The position numbers were made by a program, and so were the translations under genes. Shown here in pieces: positions 35,991 through 48,900 of a DNA stretch of 64,000 bases. The stretch lies in the NCBI GenBank assembly GCA_036250195.1, contig JAVHZZ010000010.1, positions 83,863,757 to 83,927,756 of the forward strand, read 5' to 3'. The notes under the pieces are model-generated. The model was given only the letters and a program-made list of their open reading frames with translations. It had not been told where the DNA came from and searched no databases. Positions within the stretch are counted from its first letter, which is position 1, and each line of letters opens with the position of its first letter. The stretch is from Mixophyes australis (taxonomy: Eukaryota; Chordata; Amphibia; Anura; Limnodynastidae).

Positions 35991-37266
35991 GCTGATATCT
36001 GTATTGCAGTATGTGTAGATCTCTACGGTTCGTTCTTGTTTTGGTCATTTGTTTAAGCATGGAATAAAATCCAGGAACCATAAAATCAAGCTGCTGAGTT
36101 TAAAATAAACGACATAGTAGCAAGCATAGAACATGTGGGAACACTTAGAGAAAGAATATATAGCCTTGATGGCTCTTTAATTATAGAACATAAATCTTTG
36201 CTTTGCATGGTGGGCACACCGAGACAGCCACCGGCACGAGACCCCTCCTAAAATGCTGGGTACAAGCACTGATTTTACACACACAAACAAAAAAGAAAAA
36301 AGCAGTTTACAAGTTGCGCCACATATAATCATAGTGCCCTGATCCTTTCAACTTTGCTCAGTTTATTTTGATAACTTCAATGGTCTATTTAGAGATTTTG
36401 CACTTACTGCCATGAAAAAACGTACAGATATGTGTAAGTCAGTATAGATGTAATGCAGAATGAGTGAATCTCTTCCAGATCAGGTAAACAAGAATATAAG
36501 TGATCAATACTATACCATATCTCCCAGCATTGCAGATGGCCAAAGATGGACAGTAATATTTATTATACGAGAAATAGAAATAAAATACAATTAACTATAA
36601 ACGGCTTCAAAACACCACATAGTTATAAATACGCAACCATGCAGGATTTATGCTGTATATTTAAGAGGCAAACAGACACTTTGGAGAATCAGTGAGGAGT
36701 TTACCCATACATATATTACCTTTATTGAGGGGCCATTTGCAATAGAAGGAAGCAGAAGGATTTTACTAAAAAGGGGGATATTTCCTCCAATATGCAGCTG
36801 GAACAGAAACGCTCAAAGGGGAGATTTGGTAACTTAAAGTGGCTCTGGAAAAAAATCTGAAAGTGATCTTATGTGGGTGGGTTCAAATCAGCTATAGGCG
36901 GGGCTAACACAAAAGCAGATGGGGCAAAACAAATGACTCGTGGAGAGGGAGGCAGAAAAACAGCAGGTGGATGGACAGTACATTGATGAAGACGAGAGAT
37001 CAAAAACTGCAAGGGAGAGAGGGAGGAATATAGAGAAAACAAAAATTTGGTTTGCTAAAGTATGAGGCTTTTGGTGGACTGTGTTGCCCTCTCCTACCAT
37101 TTATTGCAGCTTTCATGACCTTATGCTGGTTTCTTGTCTGGATCCTGGAATGATGGGGCCTGTTTGTAAAATGAATAGATAAATGAAATATTGAAAATTG
37201 AGTAATGAATGAACACCATACATAACACAGATCACATAGTATATAATACATATATTTATCACACAT
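35991..37266. other. Unassigned intergenic sequence
   Basis: AT-rich, nothing recognised. Confidence 0.4.
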
Positions 37267-37267
37267 A

Positions 37268-37452
37268 GGAGGGTATTCAATTGTTAGCGTTAACGGAAAA
37301 AAATGAGCGCTCAAAAAATCTTAGCGGCGAGCTGAAATTCCGCAAGTAAACTACTGTATTAACGCTTTTCTCGCGCAATATTACCGTATAAACGGTAATA
37401 TTTTTTGAGCGCTCGTTTTTTTCCGTTAACGCTAACAATTGAATACCCCCCC
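37268..37452. mobile_element. Palindromic miniature element (about 185 bp)
   Basis: Ends GGAGGGTATTCAATTGTTAG and CTAACAATTGAATACCCCCC are inverted, with further pairing inside (GCGTTAACGG, GAGCGCTC). A TA lies next to both ends. The superfamily is uncertain. Confidence 0.75.
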
Positions 37453-37596
37453 ATAGTCTATGTAAGCTAATTGTGTGTCTGTGGTTTTGTCTAATGTGGG
37501 TGTAGTTATATAAAGCCAACAAAATATATGAAAAAAATTGTTAGTCAAAGAGCTTTAATAAAGTACAAAATCTATCAGACACATCTGACTATTATT

Positions 37597-38925
37597 CAGC
37601 ATCCTTGTGACTGCCACACAATGCAGAGAGCATCCTTGTGACTGCCACACAATGCAGAGAACATCCTTGTGACTGCCACACAATGCGGAGAGCATCCTTG
37701 TGACGGCCACACAATGCGGAGAGCATCCCTGTGACTGCCACACAATGCGGAGAGCATCCCTGTGACTGCCACACAATGCAGAGAGCATCCTTGTGACTGC
37801 CACACAATGCGGAGAGCATCCCTGTGACTGCCACACAATGCAGAGAGCATCCTTGTGACTGCCACACAATGCTGAGAGCATCCTTGTGACTGCCACACAA
37901 TGCGGAGAGCATCCTTGTGACTGCCACGCAATGCGGAGAGCATCCCTGTGACTGCCACGCAATGCGGAGAGCATCCCTGTGACTGCCACGCAATGCGGAG
38001 AGCATCCCTGTGACTGCCACACAATGCGGAGAGCATCCCTGTGACTGCCACACAATGCGGAGAGCATCCCTGTGACTGCCACACAATGCGGAGAGCATCC
38101 CTGTGACTGCCACACAATGCGGAGAGCATCCCTGTGACTGCCACACAATGCGGAGAGCATCCCTGTGACTGCCACACAATGCGGAGAGCATCCCTGTGAC
38201 TGCCACACAATGCGGAGAGCATCCCTGTGACTGCCACACAATGCGGAGAGCATCCCTGTGACTGCCACACAATGCGGAGAGCATCCCTGTGACTGCCACA
38301 CAATGCGGAGAGCATCCCTGTGACTGCCACACAATGCGGAGAGCATCCCTGTGACTGCCACACAATGCGGAGAGCATCCCTGTGACTGCCACACAATGCG
38401 GAGAGCATCCCTGTGACTGCCACACAATGCGGAGAGCATCCCTGTGACTGCCACACAATGCGGAGAGCATCCCTGTGACTGCCACACAATGCGGAGAGCA
38501 TCCCTGTGACTGCCACACAATGCGGAGAGCATCCCTGTGACTGCCACACAATGCGGAGAGCATCCCTGTGACTGCCACACAATGCGGAGAGCATCCCTGT
38601 GACTGCCACACAATGCGGAGAGCATCCCTGTGACTGCCACACAATGCGGAGAGCATCCCTGTGACTGCCACACAATGCGGAGAGCATCCCTGTGACTGCC
38701 ACACAATGCGGAGAGCATCCCTGTGACTGCCACACAATGCGGAGAGCATCCCTGTGACTGCCACACAATGCGGAGAGCATCCCTGTGACTGCCACACAAT
38801 GCGGAGAGCATCCTTGTGACTGCCACACAATGCGGAGAGCATCCCTGTGACTGCCACACAATGCGGAGAGCATCCCTGTGACTGCCACACAATGCGGAGA
38901 GTTATTCTAGTGATTGCCACACAAT
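37597..38925. repeat. 31-bp minisatellite, about 43 copies
   Basis: The unit contains CTGCCACACAATGCGGAGAG followed by CATCCCTGTGA (31 bp). The centre (about 38010-38800) is almost perfectly uniform, while both edges carry variants (CATCCTTG, ATGCAGAG, CCACGCAATG). Degenerate units trail on to about 39030. Since 31 is not a multiple of 3 and the unit has no stop on the minus strand, all three minus frames stay open for over 1.2 kb and encode the same 31-residue peptide in different phase. These frames of 430, 445 and 514 residues are therefore repeat artefacts unless transcription is shown. Confidence 0.95.
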
Positions 38926-39049
38926 ACAGAGTGTGTATGTAGGACCACCACACAATACAGAGTGTCCATGTGACTCCACGCAATATAGAGAGCACTCTAG
39001 TGACTGTCACAGAATACATAGTGTGGGAACCCTCTCCTTGACAGACATT

Positions 39050-40420
39050 GTTACCCTCAACCCTTTCCTTGTCACACATCGTGCTAAGCGAACCCCTGTA
39101 TTGTTGCTCTCGCATAATACTCAACCCTGTATTCATTCTTCCTCATGTCATAGCCACCTGTATTAACTTACCCTCACAACTTGCCCCCCATTAAGGATAA
39201 TCTCCATGTAATGCACCCCCATATCATGGCCTCAAAGCACACCTGTATATGCTCCCATATATCATGAGCCACTGTACTGTACATATTACTTGACCAAAAT
39301 ATTAGTAACACAACCAAACATAAAGCCAATGTCTATACAAAGCAATTGCATAGTTGCTACATAGTTTTGAAATTGTAACACAGTTGTCCAAATGTGCAAT
39401 TATGGCAAGAACCACACTTCTAACTTGTATAACATAGAGAGATTTATACGTTATACATTTCCCTGCAAGACATTGTATGTTAATCAGATAACAGTGGTAG
39501 ATGGAAGATCAAGTCCTTCCTCCCTCTCCGTTTGGGATTCACATTTTTGTTGTCCTCAGCCTCCCTGACTACTGTATGACCTCATTTGTGCGATGGGTTC
39601 TGACTTCTAACCCATGAACTTGTATTTCCAGAATCCATGCTGCCTTTCTCGCTAAAAATCAGACAGCGCTGGTACAGCACTGCTTAATGTGTCAGCGCTT
39701 AATTAATAAAATAAATAATAATAATTCTTAAGTCCTCATAGACGTCTCATGCTGGCTCTTCCTCTAAAACTATACTTAGTCACGAAAGAATCTTGTTCCT
39801 CAAAATGTAAAGATGTTTTACATGAAAATAGGTTCTTGTAACTGCGCTACTTCTTTTGAGCCTTAAAGAAATAATGGAGTAGATTGTATAGCCTTAATCT
39901 TCCCGTCACATCTGTGTCTTGTTTTTTCATTTATAAATTCTGGATGCTCTAGCTGTGCTCATCATTTACTACTCCCACAACTGCCATCTCGCTGCACTAA
40001 TCATTGAACTACTCCTGAAAAACAGGTACAACTTCATAACTATAGATATGCAAATCTGTAAGACATGAAGTAAAAGGCTTTAGTTCTGCTGGATTTCTTG
40101 ATAGTACAGTCCTGTAATGTCTATCAGTATGTGCCATATGTATACTTCTGCCATGTCAACATGTCAACATGATCACATTTTTGTCTCATTTACTGTTTGG
40201 GGTTCTCTTAGAAGTGTACCTAAGTCTGGGGTCAAAGTGCAATTACTCATCTCTGTTGTTTGATGCTTTTATTAACAGAAAGCATTTAACTCATCTATAA
40301 AGTGTTCACTAACACCCATTCTCTCTGTACTAAGTGGACACTACCTAGTCTACCTACCACACTAGAGATCTGCATGAGTAATATGAAGCAAAAGGAAAAA
40401 TTTTACTTTTAATCACCTAA
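39050..40420. other. Unassigned intergenic sequence
   Basis: Nothing recognised beyond AT-rich text. Confidence 0.4.
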
Positions 40421-40722
40421 GGCCTATTTCATTAAGGAAAGTAAAGCACAAAATGAGGAACTTTGCACCTTGGCAAAACCATGTTGCATTGGGGGGAGGT
40501 AAAATGGCAGATTTATAGTTGGGGTAGTGCATGTCCTAGATCAACCTTAAATTTCAGTGTAATAATAAGCTATCAAGTATGTGTGTGCTACATGATAAAA
40601 CAGACAGTATTTAACTTATGTGCAAAATAATAAACTAATTTGCACCCCTTGCATTGTAACATGGTTTTGTCCAGGAGAAAACTTACTTTTTTTGCCTTTC
40701 TTTCCTTAATGAATCAGGCCCC
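40421..40722. mobile_element. Harbinger-like miniature element (302 bp)
   Basis: Begins GGCCTATTTCATTAAGGAAAG and ends (reversed) GGGGCCTGATTCATTAAGGA, with TAA on both sides (40418-40420 and 40723-40725). A 3-bp TWA duplication is typical of PIF/Harbinger, but the classification rests on this alone. Confidence 0.65.
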
Positions 40723-40725
40723 TAA

Positions 40726-42765
40726 TGTTTAAATCTGGTAACTTCATTGTATGAAAAACTACCACCAGCTATTTTACTGTTTTTCTCACTAGTCCTCGAA
40801 CACTGAGCTGGAACACCCTTACACCCCTTTCTCTTATTTCTCACTTGCTTGGGAATATTCATGGAGACTGCCAATGACCATTATTAATTGCAGAACGTTA
40901 TTGTCCCATTTAAGCCAAATTTTGTCAATTTGTGTTTTTGTTTTGTCTCTTCATCTGCGGTGGTTTGTGAATTTCACATTATGTTTCTGTTACGGTTTTC
41001 TCCAGTTCATTACTGGGACCCCCATTGTGCCCCTGCCCACCACTGCATCACTCAAATGAGTCTCTTCATTGCATTATGCTGATAATAAATGTTAATCGCG
41101 TAAGTTTATTGAGTCATGTGAGCCATACTTTTAGTAATTATTTATTTATTTTTTTTAAATCAGGTAGTGGTTTGATTATATGTTTGCCTTTCTAATTTTA
41201 ACTGTTGTGGACTTTTCTTGTCCTATACAGAAAAATATATATTTGAAGACTTCCTTGTTCAAAAAATTGCAAAAATGTAAAATACGAGCTTTAGGGTAAG
41301 TGTGATGGCTGTTACTGCAGCGTCTGCGGCTAGATTGGATCTTATACGTTTTTCAGAAAAGTCTGTCAGTACCTGCAAAAGTGATTAATACACTGTGTAG
41401 GAGCATTGGTGTTATTAACTAGGATGCTGGGATTACCTATTTTCATCTATAATACTGAAGGATCATGGTTTATAAATTAAGTGCAAATGCAATAAAGTCA
41501 AATATGTTTTACATATATTAAATTATGATTTTCTGTATGAAGCCCAGCTACTTGGCTCCTACAGTGCCTCAGGGCTACAGTGAGAGGCTTCATCACTCTC
41601 CCTTTCTCAAGGAGGAATTTTGTGATTTCTTTGAAAGTGAGGATTTGCCAGTGTTGTGTGCATACAGATGACCAGTGTGGAGGTGATTTGGTTGCAATAT
41701 TTTTTTCTTGAAATGTACTATAGGTATATTCGATTTAGATCACAGAAGTCCCAATAGTTTCTAAAAGCAATACCACATGACTAATCCCAGGGCTAGTCAT
41801 GCTCCACAAAAAAAAGTTTGGAGTGTGATAATTTGCAAAGTGACTTTCCAATGGGTGTAAGAGAACTCTGTTGTGGAGCCACCTCCTCACTCCTGGCTGT
41901 CCATATGCCACTAAGTCTTCTGCCACTAGGCTGATACAGTGGACTTCACTTAAGATCACTATGACTAGATATAGTAAGCACACGCTTTTCAGGAAACATA
42001 TTATTTTCAGACCCATAATTCTCTTTTCATTATCCAGTTCATAAGAGGGAATAATAGTGTTTGAATTTGTCCTAAAAGCTAATGAGACGAATGCCAAGAA
42101 TCTGTTCCTCTCTTTTGTTGGAGGCATTAACACACACATGGCCAAAACAGAAACCTTTTGTGCTTAGAAATCTGTACAGGTGCTTCCCTAGTGAAGTGGG
42201 CGGAGTCATGGCCATGATGACTCAAACCGTATTATCATATGTGATGGCCCAAATTGCGCCATTGTGCAGCAGAAGGCGGGGCTCTGATTATAAGAATCAT
42301 GTCACCACGCCCCCACACCTGCCACCCCTTATCTTCATGGGTCATATCTGACAACTGTAGTGGTTCTTGACTGACAATGACAAAAAAAAGATAATTGCTC
42401 AGATAATTCATTTTCACAGAACCTGATTATTATTATTACTTTGTGTCACTTTGTTTTTTAAAAATAATTTATACCAATAATATTATTGAATTGATTGGGC
42501 TAATAAAATACCAAGTTTTCCTTGATACTCTGGTGTTTTTATTGCATTTAACACACATATTGGATTAATGACAGTGCTTTCCATACATTAGCATAATGTG
42601 TGATGTCCTTCCCTCTTCCTGTTATCACTGCCCGTTTGTCCGTTTCTGTGTATATTTCTCTCAAAGCCTCCAGTGCAGGCCTGTATACAGTGTTTACTCC
42701 CTATGTCAGACCACCACGTATAGATAATTTTGCAAACAGTAGAGTAAAATAGGGGTAGATGCTAT
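40726..42765. other. Unassigned intergenic sequence
   Basis: Includes open frames at 41735-42351 with no recognised domain. The segment 42190-42350 is GC-richer and may be an old DNA element. Confidence 0.4.
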
Positions 42766-42769
42766 ATAT

Positions 42770-42990
42770 TACTTTTATTTAATGAGCAACAATGCAATAA
42801 CAATGCAGGGCTTTACAGATAATGTTTACTCAATCACCTTAGTCCCTGCCCAGTGGGGCTGGCAGTCTTACATTGTGTACCACACTAACATTAACCTACC
42901 AGAGTGTTTTTGGACTGTGAGTGGGAACCAGAGCATATGGAGGAGACCGAGTCCCACATGGGAAGATCATACAACCACACCAGAGTTATT
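42770..42990 (-). repeat. Old, degenerate V-SINE-like copy
   Basis: On the minus strand the core and tail are recognisable (CACTGGGCAGGGAC, CAAAAACACTCTGG, the GGTTCCCAC area) but heavily diverged. It lies just before hAT transposon B. Confidence 0.45.
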
Positions 42991-43403
42991 GCTACCGGCC
43001 TGAGGGACCGATGGGACCAGCTGGCACCCCTCTTTAGGTTCAGAGCTGTTTGATTCTTCATTTTACTTAGAAAGACATGATGTTGACTAGGGATGTGCAC
43101 CGGCGACTTTTGAGGTCTCGTGTTTTGTGTTTTGGATCCGGATTTTCGTTATTTTTGAGGTTCGGATTTGTCTCGCAAAACACTTGACGAAAGGTCTCGG
43201 TTCGGATTTAAGGTATTGGATTCGGATTTTTTTTGAAAAAAACATAAAAAGTTTAAAAATCAAGTTTTTGTGCTTATTTTCACTCCTAGGCTATTATTAA
43301 CCTCAATAACATTCAATAACAAGCATTTCCACTAATTTACAGTGTATTCTGAACACCTCACAATATAGTTATTAGTCCAAAACGTTGCAACAAGGTATCT
43401 TTC

Positions 43404-44240
43404 TGGACTGCGTAGAGGAGTGGGTCACCACAATATATATTAAAAACCCTGAACTTTTATGATTCGCACCAATAATTGTACCTGGACTGCGTAGAGGAGT
43501 GGGTCACCACAATATCTTAAAAACCCTGAACTTTTATGATTCCCACCAATAATTGTACCTGGACTGCGTAGAGGAGTGGGTCACCACAATATCTTAAAAA
43601 CCCTGAACTTTTATGATTCCCACCAATAATTGTACCTGGACTGCGTAGAGGAGTGGGTCACCACAATATCTTAAAAACCCTGAACTTTTATGATTCGCAC
43701 CAATAATTGTACCTGGACTGCGTAGAGGAGTGGGTCACCACAATATATTAAAAACCCTGAACTTTTATGATTCGCACCAATAATTGTACCTGGACTGCGT
43801 AGAGGAGTGGGTCACCACAATATCTTAAAAACCCTGAACTTTTATGATTCGCACCAATAATTGTACCTGGACTGCGTAGAGGAGTGGGTCACCACAATAT
43901 CTTAAAAACCCTGAACTTTTATGATTCGCACCAATAATTGTACCTGGACTGCGTAGAGGAGTGGGTCACCACAATATATTAAAAACCCTGAACTTTTATG
44001 ATTCGCACCAATAATTGTACCTGGACTGCGTAGAGGAGTGGGTCACCACAATATATATAATAAGAAAACCATCAACTTGTTTGATTCGCACCAATAAATG
44101 TACCTGGACTGCGTAGAGGAGTGGGTCACCACAATATATTAAAAACCCTGAACTTTTATGAATCGCACCAATAAATGTACCTGGACTGCGTAGAGGAGTG
44201 GGCACTGGGCACCACAATAAAATATATAAAAAACCTTCAA
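43404..44240. repeat. 77-bp tandem array inside hAT B, 11 copies
   Basis: Units begin TGGACTGCGTAGAGGAGTGG and include CCCTGAACTTTTATGATTC and CACCAATAATTGTACC. Starts are at 43404, 43483, 43560, 43637, 43714, 43791, 43868, 43945, 44022, 44105 and 44182, so spacing is 77 bp with two indel-bearing units. The cysteine/tryptophan-rich frames across it are artefacts. Confidence 0.93.
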
Positions 44241-44417
44241 CAGATCTGCATTACACTACACATACGGCTGCTCCTCCATCCTCTCCATCATATACATGTT
44301 GGAGTTTTAGCGTGTGACAACCTCTTGTTTTTGATAATGTCAGTGCATTTGGAATATTTTTCAATTTGCCCCACACCACTGAATGTACTTTATCTATGAT
44401 ACGCATCTATCTATCTT

Positions 44418-45345
44418 GACTGCGTAGTGTGGTGGCCCCGGTACACAATTTGGTACCGAGGCCACAATATAATTAAAAAACCCTCCACGTGTCAGAATTC
44501 CACCAAACAAGTATCTGGACTGCGTAGTGGGGTGGCCCCGGTACCCAATTTGATACCGGGGCCACAATAAAATAAATACACCCTCCACGTGTCAGAATTC
44601 CACCAAACAAGTATCTGGACTGCGTAGTGGGGTGGCCCCGGTACCCAATTTGATACCGGGGCCACAATAAAATAAATACACCCTCCACGTGTCAGAATTC
44701 CACCAAACAAGTATCTGGACTGCGTAGTGGGGTGGCCCCGGTACCCAATTTGATACCGGGGCCACAATACCTCCTCCAAACATGCTACAGACAATTCGTC
44801 ATTGAGATCCCATCAAGTATGTTAAAGACAGACAGGGTCCAAGTGTTATTAGTTGACTTTGTAAACAAAAAAACTGTCCCTGTTGCACATAGTCGTGCAA
44901 TGAAGACTGACTTTTTCATTTAAAGGCACGATCTTTCAAGTGTAGTGTTTGTAAGTCTAAGTCATATTATACTTTTGGTAAAATTGGTTTTTTTTGTTCC
45001 TCTTTATGGTAATTAATTAGTAATAGAATTAAAGTAGGAAATAAAATTAAATAGAATTAAAGTAGGAAATAGAGTGGTATAGAGTTGTAGTGTGGTATAG
45101 ATAGAGTGGTCCACACAATATAATAATAAAACCCTCAACTGGTCTGAATTCCACCAAACAAGTATCTGGACTGCGTAGTGGGGTGGCCCCGGTACACAAT
45201 TTGGTACCGAGGCCACAATATAATTTAAAAACCCTCCACGTGTCGGAATTCCACCAAACAAGTATCTGGACTGCATAGTGGGGTGGCCCCGGTACCCAAT
45301 TTGATACCGGGGCCACAATACCTCCTCCAAACATGCTCCAGACAA
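44418..45345. repeat. 100-bp tandem array and higher-order duplication inside hAT B
   Basis: Units of about 100 bp with CTGCGTAGTGGGGTGGCCCC and GGTACCCAATTTGATACCGG occur four times at 44418-44770 and twice at 45165-45330. The sequence after each block (CCTCCTCCAAACATGCT, then the TCGTGCAATGAAGACTGAC segment) is also repeated, at 44765-44940 and 45318-45485, so a unit of roughly 545 bp was duplicated. The shared CTGCGTAG word suggests the 77-bp and 100-bp units have a common origin. Confidence 0.88.
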
Positions 45346-45484
45346 TTCGTCATTGACAGACCCCAGACAGACAGGGTCGTAGTGTTATTGTTTGACTTTG
45401 TAAACCCAAAAAAATGTCCCTGTTGCACTTGCACATAGTCGTGCAATGAAGACTGACTTTTTCATTTAAAGGCACGATCTTTAA

Positions 45485-45845
45485 AGTGTCAGAAAGAGAG
45501 AGAAGACACAGGAGAGGAGAGTTGTAGCTGGGGACCTGGGGTGGAAGCTCCCAGGCTCCCCCAGCATTGCCTGGAAGTCTGAGCGTGGTGACTGAGCCAG
45601 GGCAAGGAATGTGTGCCCTGGATGATGGGGGAGAACTCCATGCCACTATAGTGAACCCAAGAGAGAGGGGGACACTGCACATGAGAGAGGCCCTGGAGTG
45701 AGGGCTGCTACAAGAGGCATGGTAGCTGTAGTGTCAGATCCTGAGGCTGAGAGTACACAGAGTGACGTGTCAGAGCACAGGAGACATTATCCCCGCAGAG
45801 GAGGGATGAGCTGCAGTTGAGAGGTCTGCTGTTGAAATAGGACAT
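45485..45845. other. GC-richer block of unknown origin inside hAT B
   Basis: This segment between the arrays and the transposase 3' end differs in composition from the rest of the element: purine-rich, with GAGAGAG and CCCAGGCTCCCCC words and no internal repeats. It could be the transposon's own 3' UTR or captured host sequence. No conserved protein frame was recognised. Confidence 0.4.
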
Positions 45846-45973
45846 GCACACTTTAACACACAAATCATTTCAGCGACAGGGCCTACCAAACAACTTTGAC
45901 TGAAATGATTGGTTTGTTTGGGCCCCCACACCAAAAAAGCTATTCATCTCTCCCTGTACAGACTAAACAGGCT

Positions 45974-48900
45974 CTACTGAGGCAAGATGTCGTCCTCATC
46001 CTCAACCTCTGATTCCTCTCCCCCTACAGTGTGTACTTCCTCCTCATCACACATTATCAATTCGTCCCCGCTGGACTCCACAACCACAGGTCCCTCTGTA
46101 GTATCTGGAGGGCAGTGCTGTACTTCATTGAGGAATTGATTATTCATTTTTATAAACATCATTTTTTCAACGTTGTGAGGAAGCAACCTCCTTCGCCGCT
46201 CACTGACCAGGTTCCCCGCTGCACTAAAAACTCTTTCCGAGTACACACTGGAGGGGGGACAACTCAGGTAAAATAGAGCCAGTTTGTACAGGGGCTTCCA
46301 AACTGCCTTTTTTTCCTGCCAGTAACAATATGGACTGTCTGACATGTCTACTTGGATGGTGTCAGCAAAGTAATCATCCACAATTTTTTCTATTGTCACA
46401 GCATCCAATGCAGCGAGAGTAGACATGTCTGCAATGGTTGGCAGGTCCTTCAGTCCGGACCAGATGTTATCAGCATCCCCGCCAGTGCCTCTTTTGGGAA
46501 AACTGAGCTTTTTCCTCGCAGCCATAGATGTGGAAGAAAATGAGGGTGGAGCTGTTGGCATGTCACGGTCCTCTTCAGAGGACAATCTCCTGACCAGCAG
46601 GTCTTTGCACCGCTGTAGACTTGTGTCCGCCGGAAACAGAGACACAACATACGCTTTAAACCGAGGATCGAGCACGGTGGCCAGAATGTATTCCTCTGAC
46701 TTTAAAAGAGTGACCACCCTCGGATCCTGGCAAAGCGTACGAAGGGCTACATCCACAAGAGCTACATGCTTGGTGTAATCGCAATGGCTTACCAGCTCCT
46801 CCCTCACTTTCTCCAGCTGCTTCTGCAACAGCCTGATCAGGGGAATGACCTGACTCAAGCTGGCAGTGTCGGAACTGACTTCTCGTGTGGCAAGTTCAAA
46901 TGGCTGCAGAACCTTGCACAACACGGAAATCAGTCTCCACTGCGCTTGACTCAGGCGCATCCCCACTCCTTTGCCTATGTCGTAGGTGGCTGTGTAGGCC
47001 TGAATGGCCTTTTGCTGCTCCTCCATCCTCTGCAGCATATAGAGGGTGGAGTTCCAGCGCGTCACAACCTCTTGTTTGAGGTGATGGCAGGGCAGGTTCA
47101 AGCTTTTTTGATGTGCCTCTAGTCTGCGGTAGGCACTGGCTGAATGCCGAAAGTGTCCAGCAATTTTGCGGGCCACCGCAAGCATCTCCTGCACACCCCT
47201 GTCACTCTTGAGGTAATGCTGCACCACCAAATTAATGGTGTGGGCAAAACATGGGACGTGCTGGAAATTGCCCATATTTAATGCCCGCACAATGTTACTG
47301 GCATTGTCTGACACCACAAATCCCCATGAGAGTCTAAGTGGGGTAAGCCACTGGGAGATAATTTCCCTCATTTTCTCTAATATGTTGTCAGCGTTGTGCC
47401 TCTTATTAAAGCCTGTAATGCACAATGTTGCCTGCCTTTGCATGAGCAGCCATTTTGTAGATGCTGCTACTGATGCAGCTGTTGCTGTTGCTGCGGAAGG
47501 GGATGCATCAACCCAGTGGGCTGTCACAGTCATATAGTCCTTCGTTTGCCCAGAACCACTTGTCCACATGTCCGTGGTTAAGTGGACAGTGGGTACAACC
47601 GCATTTTTAAGAGCACTGAGGACACTTGATCGTACTTCTCTGTACATTTTTGGTATCGCCTGCCTAGTGAAGTGGAATCTCGAGGGGATTTGGTACCGGG
47701 GACACAATACCTCCATCAACCCTCTAAATCCCACTCCACTGATGGCGGACACCGGGCGCACGTCTAACACCAACATTGCAGTTACAGCCGCAGTTATACG
47801 CTTTGCAATAGGGTGACTACTATCGTATTTGGTGGTCATGGCAAACGACTGTTGGACGGTCAATTGTTTGGTGAAAGACTTAGCGGTCTTACGACTTCCC
47901 CTCTGGGAAGATGACCGACTAACAGCAGCAACAGCAGCAGTGGCAGTAGTAGGCGTACCGCTGCAGGATTCCTCGGATGAATCCCGTATTGAGGAGGACT
48001 CAGTCTGGCTGCTGACTTGGGCTGCAGGACTGAATCTGATGGAGATTGTGGAGGAAGTTGACGAGGAGGGTGTTGCTGGTGTGTATCCAACTGGACCACG
48101 GGATTTAGGTGTCCCTGTACCGATGAGGGTCCTAGCCCCAGTTCCTGAACTAACCACTGAACTATGAAGGTTATTCAGGTGACGTATAAGGGAGGATGTT
48201 CCTAGGTGGGTAAGATCCTTACCCCTGCTTATTTGAGCTTTACATAAGCTACATATTGCCATACATTGGTTGTCTGGATTTGGATAAAAATAACTCCAGA
48301 CCGAAGAGGTGCATTTTTTGGTCTTCTGACCAGGCATGACGATGGGCTTTTTCATCCCATGGACATCAGCTGTTTCCCCCCCTGGTGCCTCATTTACAAT
48401 AACCACATCACCATCCTCATCATCAAGTTCCTCCACAGCGCCAGCTACATCATCAATAGCCTCCTCCCGAGCCACCTCTTCCCGTACAGTGATGGGAAGT
48501 ACAGTGATGGGAAGGTCAGGCTTGACAACCACCAACACGCTTGGACTCGCCTTGGGGATTTGTGATAATTTCTCTTTAGAAGGCAGAGTTGTTTGCTGTT
48601 TTGTTGCTGACAGCATAACTCTCTTCAATTTTTTGTAGGGGGGGGGAGGAGGAGGAGGGCTAAGATCCGTGGGTGAAGCTGAACCACTAGTCATGAACAC
48701 GGGCCAGGGCCTAAGCCGTTCCTTGCCACTCCGTGTCGTAAATGGCATATTGGCAACTTTACGTTTCTCCTCAGATGATTTTAAGTTTCTCTTTTTGCTA
48801 CTTTTTCTTAACTTGGGCTTTTTGGATTTTACATGCCCGGTACTACGAGATTGGGCATCGGGCTTGGAAGACGACGTTGATGGCATTTCATCGTCTATGT

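Noticed and set aside
37597..38925. CRISPR-like regular repeat
   Set aside because: The 31-bp units are directly joined with no unique spacers, and the window is a vertebrate genome.
37555..39136. Three overlapping minus-strand open frames of 430-514 codons
   Set aside because: They are the three phases of one 31-bp tandem repeat without stops. The same peptide appears in each frame, so they are not evidence of a gene.
41735..42145. 136-codon minus-strand open frame
   Set aside because: No recognisable domain, no splice or promoter context, and no similarity pattern to known families by eye.
43996..45446. Several minus-strand frames with repeated WYP-like and GPPHYAVQ segments
   Set aside because: They translate the 77-bp and 100-bp arrays inside hAT B and have no independent support.
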